Part shown: piece after piece, positions 6,071 through 12,334 of the stretch
Position numbering within the stretch: the stretch's first letter is position 1
Layout of the letters: the number at the start of each line of letters is the position of its first letter
DNA from: Bacteroidota bacterium
Lineage (GTDB): Bacteria > Bacteroidota > Bacteroidia > UKL13-3
DNA: 12,334 nt
NCBI GenBank assembly: GCA_947460565.1
Contig: CANHJJ010000035.1
Coordinates: 1 to 12,334, forward strand
Direction of reading: 5' to 3'
Notes under the pieces: model-generated
Seen by the model: only the letters and a program-made list of their open reading frames with translations
The model's database searches: none
What the model was told of the DNA's origin: nothing
Position numbers and translations under genes: made by a program

Positions 6071-8230
6071 GTGAGGTGGAAGGAAATCATAGATAGACAA
6101 TGGCACGGCATACTATATAGTTATTCGCAGATATTTTTTGCACGTAGCTCTTGGTATGGTCTGCTGTTGATGCTTGCTTCCTTTGTCAATCCAGTTATTG
6201 GTATATCAGGCCTTTTGGCGGTGCTTATCACCAATATCATGGCCGATATTTTTACCTTAAATCCACATACCATTCGTGAAGGTGCTTATGGTTTTAACAG
6301 TGCTATGGTAGGAATGGGATTGGGTTCATTGTTTGAAATGAACTCGGTTTTCTTTTTGATGCTTTTTATGATGAGTGCCTTGTGTTTAATTTTATCAATA
6401 GGTTTGCATGGCTTTCTATCAAAGTATCAATTACCATATATGGGTTTGCCCTTTTTGTTTTCCATGTGGTTAATCATATTGGCTGCAAAATTTTTTACAC
6501 ATCTGCTTCCTTTTCACGTGGGTTCATATCCTTTTTTGTCCGATTATATTTTCAAAGTTAACCAAGTGAACCTGTTGCAGGTGCCAAAGATGGCTGTTAT
6601 CTTTTGTCGTTCCTTAGGAGCTGTGTTCTTTCAAAGTAATTTCTTGGTGGGTGCAATCATAGCTGTGGGCTTGTTTTTATACTCTCGCATTTCTTTCACC
6701 TTGGCATGCTTGGGATTTTTAACTGCATTTTCTATTTATCGCCTTGTGGGTATTGATACCAATGATTTGGTAAACCTATTTGTGGGATCAAACTTTATCT
6801 TTTTTGCCATAGCCATTGGAGGGTTTTTTATTGTTCCCAATATTTGGTCTTATTTGATGGTGATAGCCATTGTGCCTTTGGTTACACTAATTCACTATGG
6901 CTCGAGTGAAATGTTAAGTGTTTTTAATTTGCCAGCATTCACTTTTTCATTTACCATCACTACTTTATTTTTCTTATATGCATTGAAATGGAGAACCAAC
7001 GGTAAAAGAATACATGCAGTTGAATGGCAGCATTCATCACCAGAGAAAAATTTATATGAATTTATTTCATCCAATGACAATCGTAGATTTTACAAATACT
7101 ATCCTTTTTCATTACCTTTTTGGGGTGAGTGGATGCTGAGTCAAGGACATGATGGAAAGATTACACATATAGGAGATTGGAGTAAAGCCCTTGATTTTAT
7201 TATTCTCGATGATGAGATGAAATCATATACATTACCTGGTAACAAGGTAGAAGATTTTTATTGTTATAACAAACCTGTGCTTGCTTCAGGAGATGCTTAT
7301 GTGGAAAACATTGTAGACAATATTGATGACAACGAAATAGCCGATGTAAACACCAAACAAAATTGGGGTAATAGCATCATCTTAAATCATGGAAATGGTT
7401 TGTATTCTCAAGTGTCACACATCAAAAAAGAGAGCTTTAAAGTAAAGGTAGGTGATTATGTGAAACGTGGCGAACCTATTGCATTGTGTGGCAGTTCGGG
7501 TCGTTCACCTGAGCCCCACATCCATTTTCAATTGCAAACAGTTCCTGTTTTGGGTGCAAAAACTTTTGATTATCCCATAGCCTCCTATATCGTTAAAGAA
7601 AACAAGAAGTTTGATTTAAAGATATTTGAAGTGCCCAAAGAAGGTCAAACCATTCTAAATCCAGAAATAAACCCATTGTTGAAAGCGGCCTTTTATTTTA
7701 TTCCGGGCAAGAAATTACGTTGGAATTGGAACGGTAATATTGAGAACTGGGAGGTGTATACAGATGCCTGGAACCGTATTAACATTTGGTGCCCTGAAAC
7801 CAATAGTTTAGCTAGGGTTGAGAATGATGGTGTAGTATTTAGGTTCAATCATTTTGAAGGAAATAGAAAGTCGTTTTTATATCACTTTTACCTAAGTTGT
7901 TATAAAGTATTTTTGGGTTATTATTCAGAATTGAGCCTTGATGAAAAATATCCCATGCTTCATAAAACTAATTTTATTGTACAATGGTTTGAAGACCTAA
8001 CGGTTCCTTTTGTTCAGATAGTTAAATCAAAATACAACATGGTGTATGCCTTTGCCGATGATATGCATTACACCTCAAAAATTGAGTTGAAATCATCCTC
8101 AGAAACGAGAATGGCTAATCTAATATTACATAAAAACAATTACACAATATCACTTAATTCGGATGGTTTCGATAAAATCGAGGTCATTGAAAACAATAAA
8201 AAAACGATAGCCCTATGCGAAGCACAATAA
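6071..8230 (+). CDS. Urea-transporter-like channel fused to a degenerate M23 (LytM-like) domain
   Basis: A protein of 719 residues with two parts. Residues ~1-305 form a multi-helix urea transporter (UT) domain with its two-fold repeat: QIFFARSSWYG and EGAYGFNSAMVGMGLG in the first half, AVFFQSNFLVGA and FVGSNFIFFAIAIGG in the second. Two copies of the selectivity-filter-like block appear as LPYMGLPF (121-128) and LPAFTFSF (288-295). Residues ~350-490 are an M23 peptidase fold: LDF (D375), NWGNSIILNHGNG, SHI (H450), VKVGDYVKRGEPIALCGSSGRS and PHIHFQ (H483, H485). The first zinc His of HxxxD is Ser371, so zinc binding or activity is uncertain, although His366 is nearby. The last ~230 residues are unassigned and beta-rich. 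No ATG lies near the N-terminus; GTG at 6071, 12 nt after the previous stop, keeps the whole first repeat. Expected to be in the inner membrane, with the M23 part probably periplasmic. Confidence 0.88.
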   Translation: MRWKEIIDRQWHGILYSYSQIFFARSSWYGLLLMLASFVNPVIGISGLLAVLITNIMADIFTLNPHTIREGAYGFNSAMVGMGLGSLFEMNSVFFLMLFMMSALCLILSIGLHGFLSKYQLPYMGLPFLFSMWLIILAAKFFTHLLPFHVGSYPFLSDYIFKVNQVNLLQVPKMAVIFCRSLGAVFFQSNFLVGAIIAVGLFLYSRISFTLACLGFLTAFSIYRLVGIDTNDLVNLFVGSNFIFFAIAIGGFFIVPNIWSYLMVIAIVPLVTLIHYGSSEMLSVFNLPAFTFSFTITTLFFLYALKWRTNGKRIHAVEWQHSSPEKNLYEFISSNDNRRFYKYYPFSLPFWGEWMLSQGHDGKITHIGDWSKALDFIILDDEMKSYTLPGNKVEDFYCYNKPVLASGDAYVENIVDNIDDNEIADVNTKQNWGNSIILNHGNGLYSQVSHIKKESFKVKVGDYVKRGEPIALCGSSGRSPEPHIHFQLQTVPVLGAKTFDYPIASYIVKENKKFDLKIFEVPKEGQTILNPEINPLLKAAFYFIPGKKLRWNWNGNIENWEVYTDAWNRINIWCPETNSLARVENDGVVFRFNHFEGNRKSFLYHFYLSCYKVFLGYYSELSLDEKYPMLHKTNFIVQWFEDLTVPFVQIVKSKYNMVYAFADDMHYTSKIELKSSSETRMANLILHKNNYTISLNSDGFDKIEVIENNKKTIALCEAQ

Positions 8231-9597
8231 TCATTTTGATTATTATTTTTTCTACCAATTTAAAAATTCAAGCCCAAACAGTTGATAGTATACCTCAGTT
8301 CAATTATGACTCTGTAACATACGATAATTATTTGAATGCTAATTGGGCCGGATTAATAATGAATGCGAAAGAAGCAATAAACAAAGGCTTTGAAACCATT
8401 GCTATTAGAAAGCGTTTGGCTTATGCCTATTTTATGAAGAAAGATTATCTAACATCTGCAAGCCATTATCATAAAATTTATAAAAACAACACTCTGGATG
8501 TGGATGCAAGATTGATGTTGTATTACGATTATTTGAATACCGCCAATTACCAAAGGGCAAGGTATTATGCGGCTTTGTTTTCGGATGAAGAAAAGGAGTA
8601 TTATTTAATTCCAAAGAATACATTTATTAGCAGCATTGACTTAGGTGGCGGTTACCAAACAAACGATAACTATTCTTTAAATGCCAATAACAACATCATT
8701 AATAACGAAGAATACGGACAACAAATCTTGAATAGAGATTTGAGTTTTGCCCAAGTAGGACTAAGCATTCAAGCGAATCGTTTTATGCATATCAGTTTGG
8801 GATGTGATGCCATTCAAACCAATAGAGAAGAAAAAATACAAGCTAAAATCTATTCCCTATTAGATGCAAGAACAGACACCACTCATATCATTGACAATAA
8901 GATTGGTCAACAGCAATTTTATTTTCAAACTTCTTTTGTGTTACCAAGGATGTATTCATTAAAGCTCTTTGGAAATTTTATTTTTAATCAATATACCACC
9001 ATAAATTCTAAAGATACTACATACATCGTTGACACAAATCTTGCTGTAATCACCAATTATACTTTTACATCATCAACTAGTAGCAATGTAAACTATCTTG
9101 TAGGCACTACTATTGAAAAAGAAATTAGAAAATTCAAACTTGGCCTTTCGGTATCCTATTCAAATCTTAATAGTAACAATCAGATGCAAGGTATTGCCTA
9201 TGCCACATGGTATCCAAAGGGTAATACCAATTTGGCTTTTTCCGCTCAGTTAACAATGTTCCATCAAAACATTGATGTACGTTATATCCCAAGTGTTGAA
9301 TCTATATTTAAAGCCTATAAAAAACTATGGATTTCAGCACATGCGCTCTACGGAGATTTGACCAATACCACCGAGATGAACGGACAACTAGTAAACAATA
9401 TTACAGATAAAACCATCTACAGAACAGGTAGCACTATTTTTTATACCATGAGCAAAAACCTTATCTTGCACCTAACCTATAGGTACTCTTTAAGACAAAG
9501 CAATTATGTTACTTATAGTGATGCCACTAACTATAAAACCACTTACAACAATTATAACAATCATTTATTCGCTATCGGAATCAAATACAATTTATGA
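8215..9597 (+). CDS. Exported TPR + outer-membrane beta-barrel protein (YaiO-like)
   Basis: A protein of 460 residues. It starts with a signal peptide: an Arg, a run of Ile/Leu and a likely cut after KIQA near residue 20. Residues ~40-125 look like two or three degenerate tetratricopeptide helices (AKEAINKGFETIAIRKRLAYAYFMKKDYLTSASHY... in character). From ~135 to the end the sequence alternates hydrophobic and polar residues with many Asn/Thr/Tyr, as in an outer-membrane barrel, and ends with the strand FAIGIKYNL. This layout matches YaiO-type outer-membrane proteins, whose role is not well known. The start overlaps the end of the channel/M23 gene by 16 nt and the stop overlaps the next gene as ATGA, so it is firmly part of the same operon. 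I infer an outer-membrane channel or anchor serving the same system. Exact specificity is unknown. Confidence 0.8.
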   Translation: MRSTIIILIIIFSTNLKIQAQTVDSIPQFNYDSVTYDNYLNANWAGLIMNAKEAINKGFETIAIRKRLAYAYFMKKDYLTSASHYHKIYKNNTLDVDARLMLYYDYLNTANYQRARYYAALFSDEEKEYYLIPKNTFISSIDLGGGYQTNDNYSLNANNNIINNEEYGQQILNRDLSFAQVGLSIQANRFMHISLGCDAIQTNREEKIQAKIYSLLDARTDTTHIIDNKIGQQQFYFQTSFVLPRMYSLKLFGNFIFNQYTTINSKDTTYIVDTNLAVITNYTFTSSTSSNVNYLVGTTIEKEIRKFKLGLSVSYSNLNSNNQMQGIAYATWYPKGNTNLAFSAQLTMFHQNIDVRYIPSVESIFKAYKKLWISAHALYGDLTNTTEMNGQLVNNITDKTIYRTGSTIFYTMSKNLILHLTYRYSLRQSNYVTYSDATNYKTTYNNYNNHLFAIGIKYNL

Positions 9598-10205
9598 AAA
9601 CCTTAATCACCATCCTATTATCATTGAGCTTGCACATTGCCGTTGCTCAGAATGCAGAAGCCATTAAGAATGCCTTCTCTAAAAGTTACACCCTTGAAAA
9701 CAGCAAGCAATACCAAAAAGCTGCTGATGAAATTACAGCTGTATATGATGCCAAGTCGTATGAGATGAACCTACGTTTAGGTTGGTTATTATATGAGGTT
9801 GGTAGATACAATGATGCTGTTGATTACTACCAAAAAGCCATTGTATTGCATGCTTATTCTATCGAAGCCAAATTGGGTTTGGTATATCCTTTATCAGCAC
9901 AAAATAAATGGGATGAAGTGTTGAATCAATACCGATTGATACTTGCCATAGATGCTAAAAACACACTGGTGAATTATAGAACAGGATTGATTTACTACAA
10001 CCGAAAAAACCATGCTTCGGCACAAAAACATTTTGACACTGTTCTTCAAATGTATCCTTTTGACTATGATTGTCTATTGATGAGCGCTTGGAACAACTAT
10101 GCCCTTGGCGATAAAACAGAAGCAAAAAGTTTGTTTGAAAGAGCCTTAATAAACACGCCCAGCAGCAAATCTGCCCAAGAGGGACTTGCATTGTGCAATA
10201 AATAA
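9594..10205 (+). CDS. Exported tetratricopeptide repeat protein
   Basis: A protein of 203 residues with a clear signal peptide (MKTLITILLSLSLHIAVAQ, cut near 18-19), so it acts in the periplasm or at the envelope. The mature part is about five TPR-like helix pairs: KQYQKAADEITAVYD, LGWLLYEVGRYNDAVDYYQKAI, LGLVYPLSAQNKWDEVLNQYRLIL, TGLIYYNRKNHASAQKHFDTVL and AWNNYALGDKTEAKSLFERAL. Such repeats bind other proteins, and the likely partner is the barrel encoded just upstream, which itself begins with TPR-like helices. The two genes overlap by 4 nt (ATGA), pointing to coupled translation and matched amounts. No enzymatic residues are seen. It is the last clear member of the six-gene cluster; radC follows 15 nt later but is probably a functionally separate gene sharing the transcript. 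Confidence 0.9.
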   Translation: MKTLITILLSLSLHIAVAQNAEAIKNAFSKSYTLENSKQYQKAADEITAVYDAKSYEMNLRLGWLLYEVGRYNDAVDYYQKAIVLHAYSIEAKLGLVYPLSAQNKWDEVLNQYRLILAIDAKNTLVNYRTGLIYYNRKNHASAQKHFDTVLQMYPFDYDCLLMSAWNNYALGDKTEAKSLFERALINTPSSKSAQEGLALCNK

Positions 10206-10220
10206 GTTTTAATTTGTTTT

Positions 10221-10922
10221 ATGACTGAAGAGAACAAACCTTTTGGCATAAAACAATGGGCCGAAGACGATCGACCACGTGAGAAGCTTTTGCTAAAAGG
10301 CAGACATATCCTGAGTGATGCTGAATTGATAGCTATTTTGATTGCTACGGGCACCAAAGAAGAATCTGCAGTTGATTTAGGTAAAAAGATATTGGCTGCC
10401 GCCAACAACAACCTAAATGATTTGGCGCAACTTAACATCAAAGACCTTAAGAAGATTAAGGGAATAGGAGAGGCCAAAGCCATTGCTATTGTGGCAGCAT
10501 TAGAATTGGGTCGTAGAAGGAAAAATACCGCTACAGAAGAGAAACCCTTGCTCAATAGCAGCAAGCGCATTTTCGAAACGATTTTACCCTACTTACAAGA
10601 TTTACCTCATGAAGAGTTTTGGGTACTATTGCTCAATAACCGTTTGCAGCTTTTGGCTGCCAAAAGAGTGAGTGGAGGGGGAATAACCTCTACCATTGTT
10701 GATCCTAAGATTGTTTTTAAGATGGCAATAGATCATTTGGCTACCAATATTGTCTTGTGCCACAACCACCCTTCGGGAAATAAACAGCCGAGTCATGCAG
10801 ATATTAGCATCACTAAGAAAATGATTGAATCAGGAAGGATGCTTGAGATTGCTATAGTTGAGCACATCATTGTTGCAGGAGATTCATATTACAGTTTTGC
10901 AGATGATGGCAAAATGCAATAA
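10221..10922 (+). CDS. radC: RadC family protein (JAB/MPN domain)
   Basis: A cytoplasmic protein of 233 residues with full family length. The N-terminal part carries IKQWAEDDRPREKLLLKGRHILSDAELIAILI and a helix-hairpin-helix segment near residues 73-95 (LKKIKGIGEAKAIAIVAALELGRR). The C-terminal JAB domain has the metalloprotease-like JAMM ligands in HNHPSGNKQPSHAD (H181, H183, D194), preceded by a Glu-containing HEEFW strand. The old name implies DNA repair, but a repair role has not been upheld and the function of RadC proteins is uncertain; relatives occur both as stable chromosomal genes and on mobile elements. Nothing here suggests a mobile element: base usage matches neighbours and no integrase is present. 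It lies 15 nt after the TPR gene and may be read from the same transcript. Confidence 0.95.
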   Translation: MTEENKPFGIKQWAEDDRPREKLLLKGRHILSDAELIAILIATGTKEESAVDLGKKILAAANNNLNDLAQLNIKDLKKIKGIGEAKAIAIVAALELGRRRKNTATEEKPLLNSSKRIFETILPYLQDLPHEEFWVLLLNNRLQLLAAKRVSGGGITSTIVDPKIVFKMAIDHLATNIVLCHNHPSGNKQPSHADISITKKMIESGRMLEIAIVEHIIVAGDSYYSFADDGKMQ

Positions 10923-10961
10923 TTTGATAAATATTTGTTATGACTTTGTTTATAGCTAAGC

Positions 10962-11144
10962 CCTACTATCCGTAGTCTCCGCCAAGCCATTGCAGAGGGG
11001 ACTACGGATTAAAAATGAAAATAGAGTTTGCAAATCGCTGCAACTATATTTATTTTTAAACTGATGTTTTTAGAAACCCATGTCGGAGACACTTCATTTC
11101 ATTGTAAATCATTAGAGCGCTTCGCTAATTCTAAGGATAGTGGG
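10962..11144. repeat. Palindrome-rich non-coding element, possible dispersed repeat
   Basis: The region between radC and the next small gene has no convincing gene. It holds a 13-bp stem with one wobble pair, atccgtagtctcc (10968-10980) with ggggactacggat (10997-11009) around a 16-nt loop. It also holds tgtc/gaca at 11081-11091 and a small hairpin agcg-ctt-cgct at 11116-11126. Its outer ends, cctactatcc (10962-10971) and ggatagtggg (11135-11144), are inverted copies with one mismatch in ten. Neither strand shows a T-run after the long hairpin, so it is not a standard terminator. The make-up resembles a short palindromic or MITE-like repeat, which needs other genome copies to confirm. Confidence 0.4.
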
Positions 11145-11194
11145 TAACGATGAGGCAATAGATAAGGTTGAAACTGAAAACGAATAAATTGAAT

Positions 11195-11371
11195 ATGAAT
11201 AATTTTTATATTTCTTGTGGGCTTATAGTATTTGGCATAATACTCTTATGGTTTACTAAAGCAAATCCAGCTGATGAAAATGACACCTCAGCATATAATT
11301 TTAGAGGTATAATAATGGGAATTGTTATGATAATTGGTGGTATATTTTTATTGTGTAAAAGTTGCAATTAA
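11195..11371 (+). CDS. Small two-helix membrane protein, unknown function
   Basis: The ATG at 11195 gives 58 residues with two hydrophobic helices, YISCGLIVFGIILLWF (about 5-20) and GIIMGIVMIIGGIFLLC (about 38-54). They are joined by a polar loop, TKANPADENDTSAYNFR, which is acidic before the second helix. It ends CKSCN. The same frame extends upstream to a TTG at 11168, but that adds only a Lys/Asn-rich run that reads like leader sequence, so I prefer the ATG. I do not recognise a family. The hydrophobic pattern and clean stop favour a real gene, but its small size and its position beside repeat-like DNA leave doubt. It is separated from its neighbours and its partners are not evident. Confidence 0.55.
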   Translation: MNNFYISCGLIVFGIILLWFTKANPADENDTSAYNFRGIIMGIVMIIGGIFLLCKSCN

Positions 11372-11378
11372 ACTAAAC

Positions 11379-11523
11379 ATGAAACACTTTATTTTTAGTA
11401 TGCTTTTTATCTTTTTTTCAAGCAGCAGGCTTTGCCAATGGTTGTTGTATAGCGCAGCCTTACCAACCATATAAGGAGCAGTTTTTTGTCACCAACCTTT
11501 CACAAAGCATTGAAAAGACTTAA
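11379..11523 (+). pseudogene. Tiny exported peptide gene interrupted by a frameshift at a T7 tract
   Basis: From ATG 11379 the frame reads MKHFIFSMLFIFF, a typical signal-peptide start, and then runs into a seven-T tract at 11412-11418. Read straight on, it ends after 31 codons at a TAA in a low-sense tail. If one T is removed, the reading continues as QAAGFANGCCIAQPYQPYKE and on to SIEKT, ending with TAA at 11521-11523. This gives a 47-residue product with a plausible signal peptidase site around QAAGFA. The joined frame looks more protein-like than either alone. This could be a sequencing or assembly error in a homopolymer, a true pseudogene, or slippage on the T-run. It lies 7 nt after the small membrane protein gene, facing the SafE-like gene. 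No family recognised. Confidence 0.45.
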
Positions 11524-11532
11524 TTTATAGGA

Positions 11533-12234
11533 TTATTTCCCAGGCTCATGGCAAACGTCCACCTGTCCTTGTTCTTGCTGGATTTTTGGGCTTAGGTAAG
11601 GCACACCCAAGTTCATACCTCTCAAGATAAACACGCAACCAATGATGATGGCAAATACAGGCGTAAGTTTATTGATGCGTCTGCGCAGATCTAAAGATAG
11701 AAACTGCCCCAACATTGAAACCCCAAGCATTAAAGGCAAGGTGCCCAAGCCAAACAAGACCATAAACAAAGCCCCTTGGTAAGCATCTTGCGTAGCCACC
11801 GAACCCACCAATCCAATGTAAACAAAACCACATGGCAATAACCCATTTAAAATACCAATAAGAAACAAGGCTGCGTATGATTTCTTTTGAAAGAGCCTTG
11901 TTATGCTTTGTCCTTTAATTATTGAAAAGGGATTACCCGTGAATGAATGAAGCCATTTGGAGCTAAGCAATACACTTAGGATGATGATAACTCCTGCACC
12001 AATACTGATGCTTTGTTGCAGACCTGCCAATTTTAAACCCATACCAAAACTTCCCAGTAGAAGGCCCAACATGGCATAGGTAAAAACCCTACCTAGGTTG
12101 TATAAAAGTTTAGCAAGTAATTTTTCGAAAAAGCTTTGCCCAATATTAGGCGTAGCCAATGCAATAGGTCCACACATACCCACACAATGAAAACTGCCAA
12201 ATAGGCCTGTGAGAAAAGCGGTAATGAAGATCAT
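11533..12234 (-). CDS. SafE/TauE-labelled DsbD-like membrane protein (cbb3 oxidase accessory type)
   Basis: An inner-membrane protein of 233 residues with about six helices in two similar halves. The first half starts with GSFHCVGMCGPIALA (residues ~13-27), the second with NGLLPCGFVYIGLVG (~129-143). These Cys-containing motifs place it with the DsbD/CcdA transmembrane-like group that databases label sulfite exporter TauE/SafE, and not with true sulfite exporters. In Bacteroidota such a gene commonly follows fixH at the end of the ccoNOP-ccoG-fixH cluster. The gene upstream here is fixH-like and overlaps by ATGA, which fits that order. Its likely job is copper handling or thiol redox during cbb3 oxidase assembly; this is from context. 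The C-terminus is a polar tail with one more Cys (VDVCHEPGK). Confidence 0.88.
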   Translation of the reverse strand: MIFITAFLTGLFGSFHCVGMCGPIALATPNIGQSFFEKLLAKLLYNLGRVFTYAMLGLLLGSFGMGLKLAGLQQSISIGAGVIIILSVLLSSKWLHSFTGNPFSIIKGQSITRLFQKKSYAALFLIGILNGLLPCGFVYIGLVGSVATQDAYQGALFMVLFGLGTLPLMLGVSMLGQFLSLDLRRRINKLTPVFAIIIGCVFILRGMNLGVPYLSPKIQQEQGQVDVCHEPGK

Positions 12235-12334
12235 TTTATCTCAATGTTTTTCTCTGAAGCCATTAACTTTTCGCCTATCTTCCATTCGAATGTGGCTTTC
12301 CAAACACCTTTTTTAAGTTGACCGGTATTATAGA
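12231..12334 (-). CDS. FixH family protein, C-terminal end only (5' partial)
   Basis: On the - strand the frame entering at 12332 reads YNTGQLKKGVWKATFEWKIG, then EKLMASEKNIEIK and TGA at 12233-12231. The GxWKAxxEWxxG pattern followed by a short basic end is typical of the C-terminus of FixH-like proteins, single-pass membrane proteins with a periplasmic beta domain that help assemble cbb3-type cytochrome oxidase, probably at the copper delivery step. The TGA overlaps the ATG of the SafE-like gene (ATGA), so the two are translationally linked. The start, the membrane anchor and the rest of the cluster lie outside the window. The call rests on 33 residues plus gene order. Confidence 0.7.
   Translation of the reverse strand, partial: YNTGQLKKGVWKATFEWKIGEKLMASEKNIEIK

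Noticed and set aside
10097..10570. 157-codon - strand frame
   Set aside because: It lies opposite the end of the TPR gene and the first half of radC, both clear genes; its sequence is a mirror of their codons with no family features.
10968..11009. Intrinsic terminator for radC
   Set aside because: The stem is long, but no T-run follows on the + strand (taaaaatg) or on the - strand, and the loop is large.
11168..11194. TTG start at 11168 for the small membrane protein
   Set aside because: It adds only nine Lys/Asn-rich residues; the ATG at 11195 places the first membrane helix close to the N-terminus as expected.
11533..12234. True sulfite exporter
   Set aside because: The CxxxC and PCG motifs and the fixH neighbour fit the DsbD/CcdA-like accessory group better; the TauE/SafE label is a database naming habit.
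1..12334. tRNA, rRNA, CRISPR array, insertion sequence, prophage or defence genes
   Set aside because: No array of spaced repeats, transposase, integrase, tRNA-like cloverleaf or rRNA segment was seen on either strand.

Overview
The window looks like a chromosomal segment of a Bacteroidota bacterium, probably a free-living or environmental lineage; I cannot fix the order or genus. The DNA is AT-rich and genes start behind A/T-rich leaders without clear Shine-Dalgarno sequences. The window begins in a repeat-rich secreted protein with a dockerin-like C-terminus of the kind common in this phylum. It ends in a FixH + SafE/TauE-like pair typical of Bacteroidota cbb3 oxidase maturation clusters.

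Layout on the + strand: (1) 1-798, the 3' end of a large surface or secreted protein, closed by a strong intrinsic terminator at 853-883. (2) 1025-3112, a GltP/DctA-type dicarboxylate/amino acid symporter and a ComF-family phosphoribosyltransferase 12 nt apart. These are followed by about 200 nt of very C-rich, G-poor non-coding DNA that looks like a Rho-type termination zone. (3) 3349-10205, six tightly packed genes: PqqD-like protein, ATP-grasp ligase, fold-type III PLP decarboxylase, urea-transporter-like channel fused to an M23 (LytM-like) domain, TPR + outer-membrane beta-barrel (YaiO-like), and an exported TPR protein. Four of the five junctions are overlaps or gaps of 12 nt or less. (4) 10221-10922, radC, 15 nt after the last TPR gene. 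(5) 10923-11532, a mostly non-coding stretch with inverted repeats, one small two-helix membrane protein and a tiny frameshifted exported peptide gene. On the - strand, 12334-11533 holds the end of a fixH-like gene and a SafE/TauE-DsbD-like membrane protein, overlapping by ATGA.

The six-gene cluster is the main point of interest. An RRE-fold PqqD protein, an ATP-grasp amide ligase and an amino acid decarboxylase form a cytoplasmic set able to build and decarboxylate an amino acid-derived product. A urea-channel-like inner-membrane domain carrying a periplasm-type peptidase domain, an outer-membrane barrel and a periplasmic TPR protein form an envelope-spanning set. No radical SAM enzyme, peptide protease or obvious precursor peptide is present, so this is not a standard RiPP locus. 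The decarboxylase carries an N-terminal YERPMI tail resembling the YxxPxL motif that RRE proteins bind in lasso leader peptides, and its active-site CESGD-like motif is changed to CMNID. I read this as a synthesis-plus-transport system for an unknown small molecule or envelope modification. The product is inferred, not shown.
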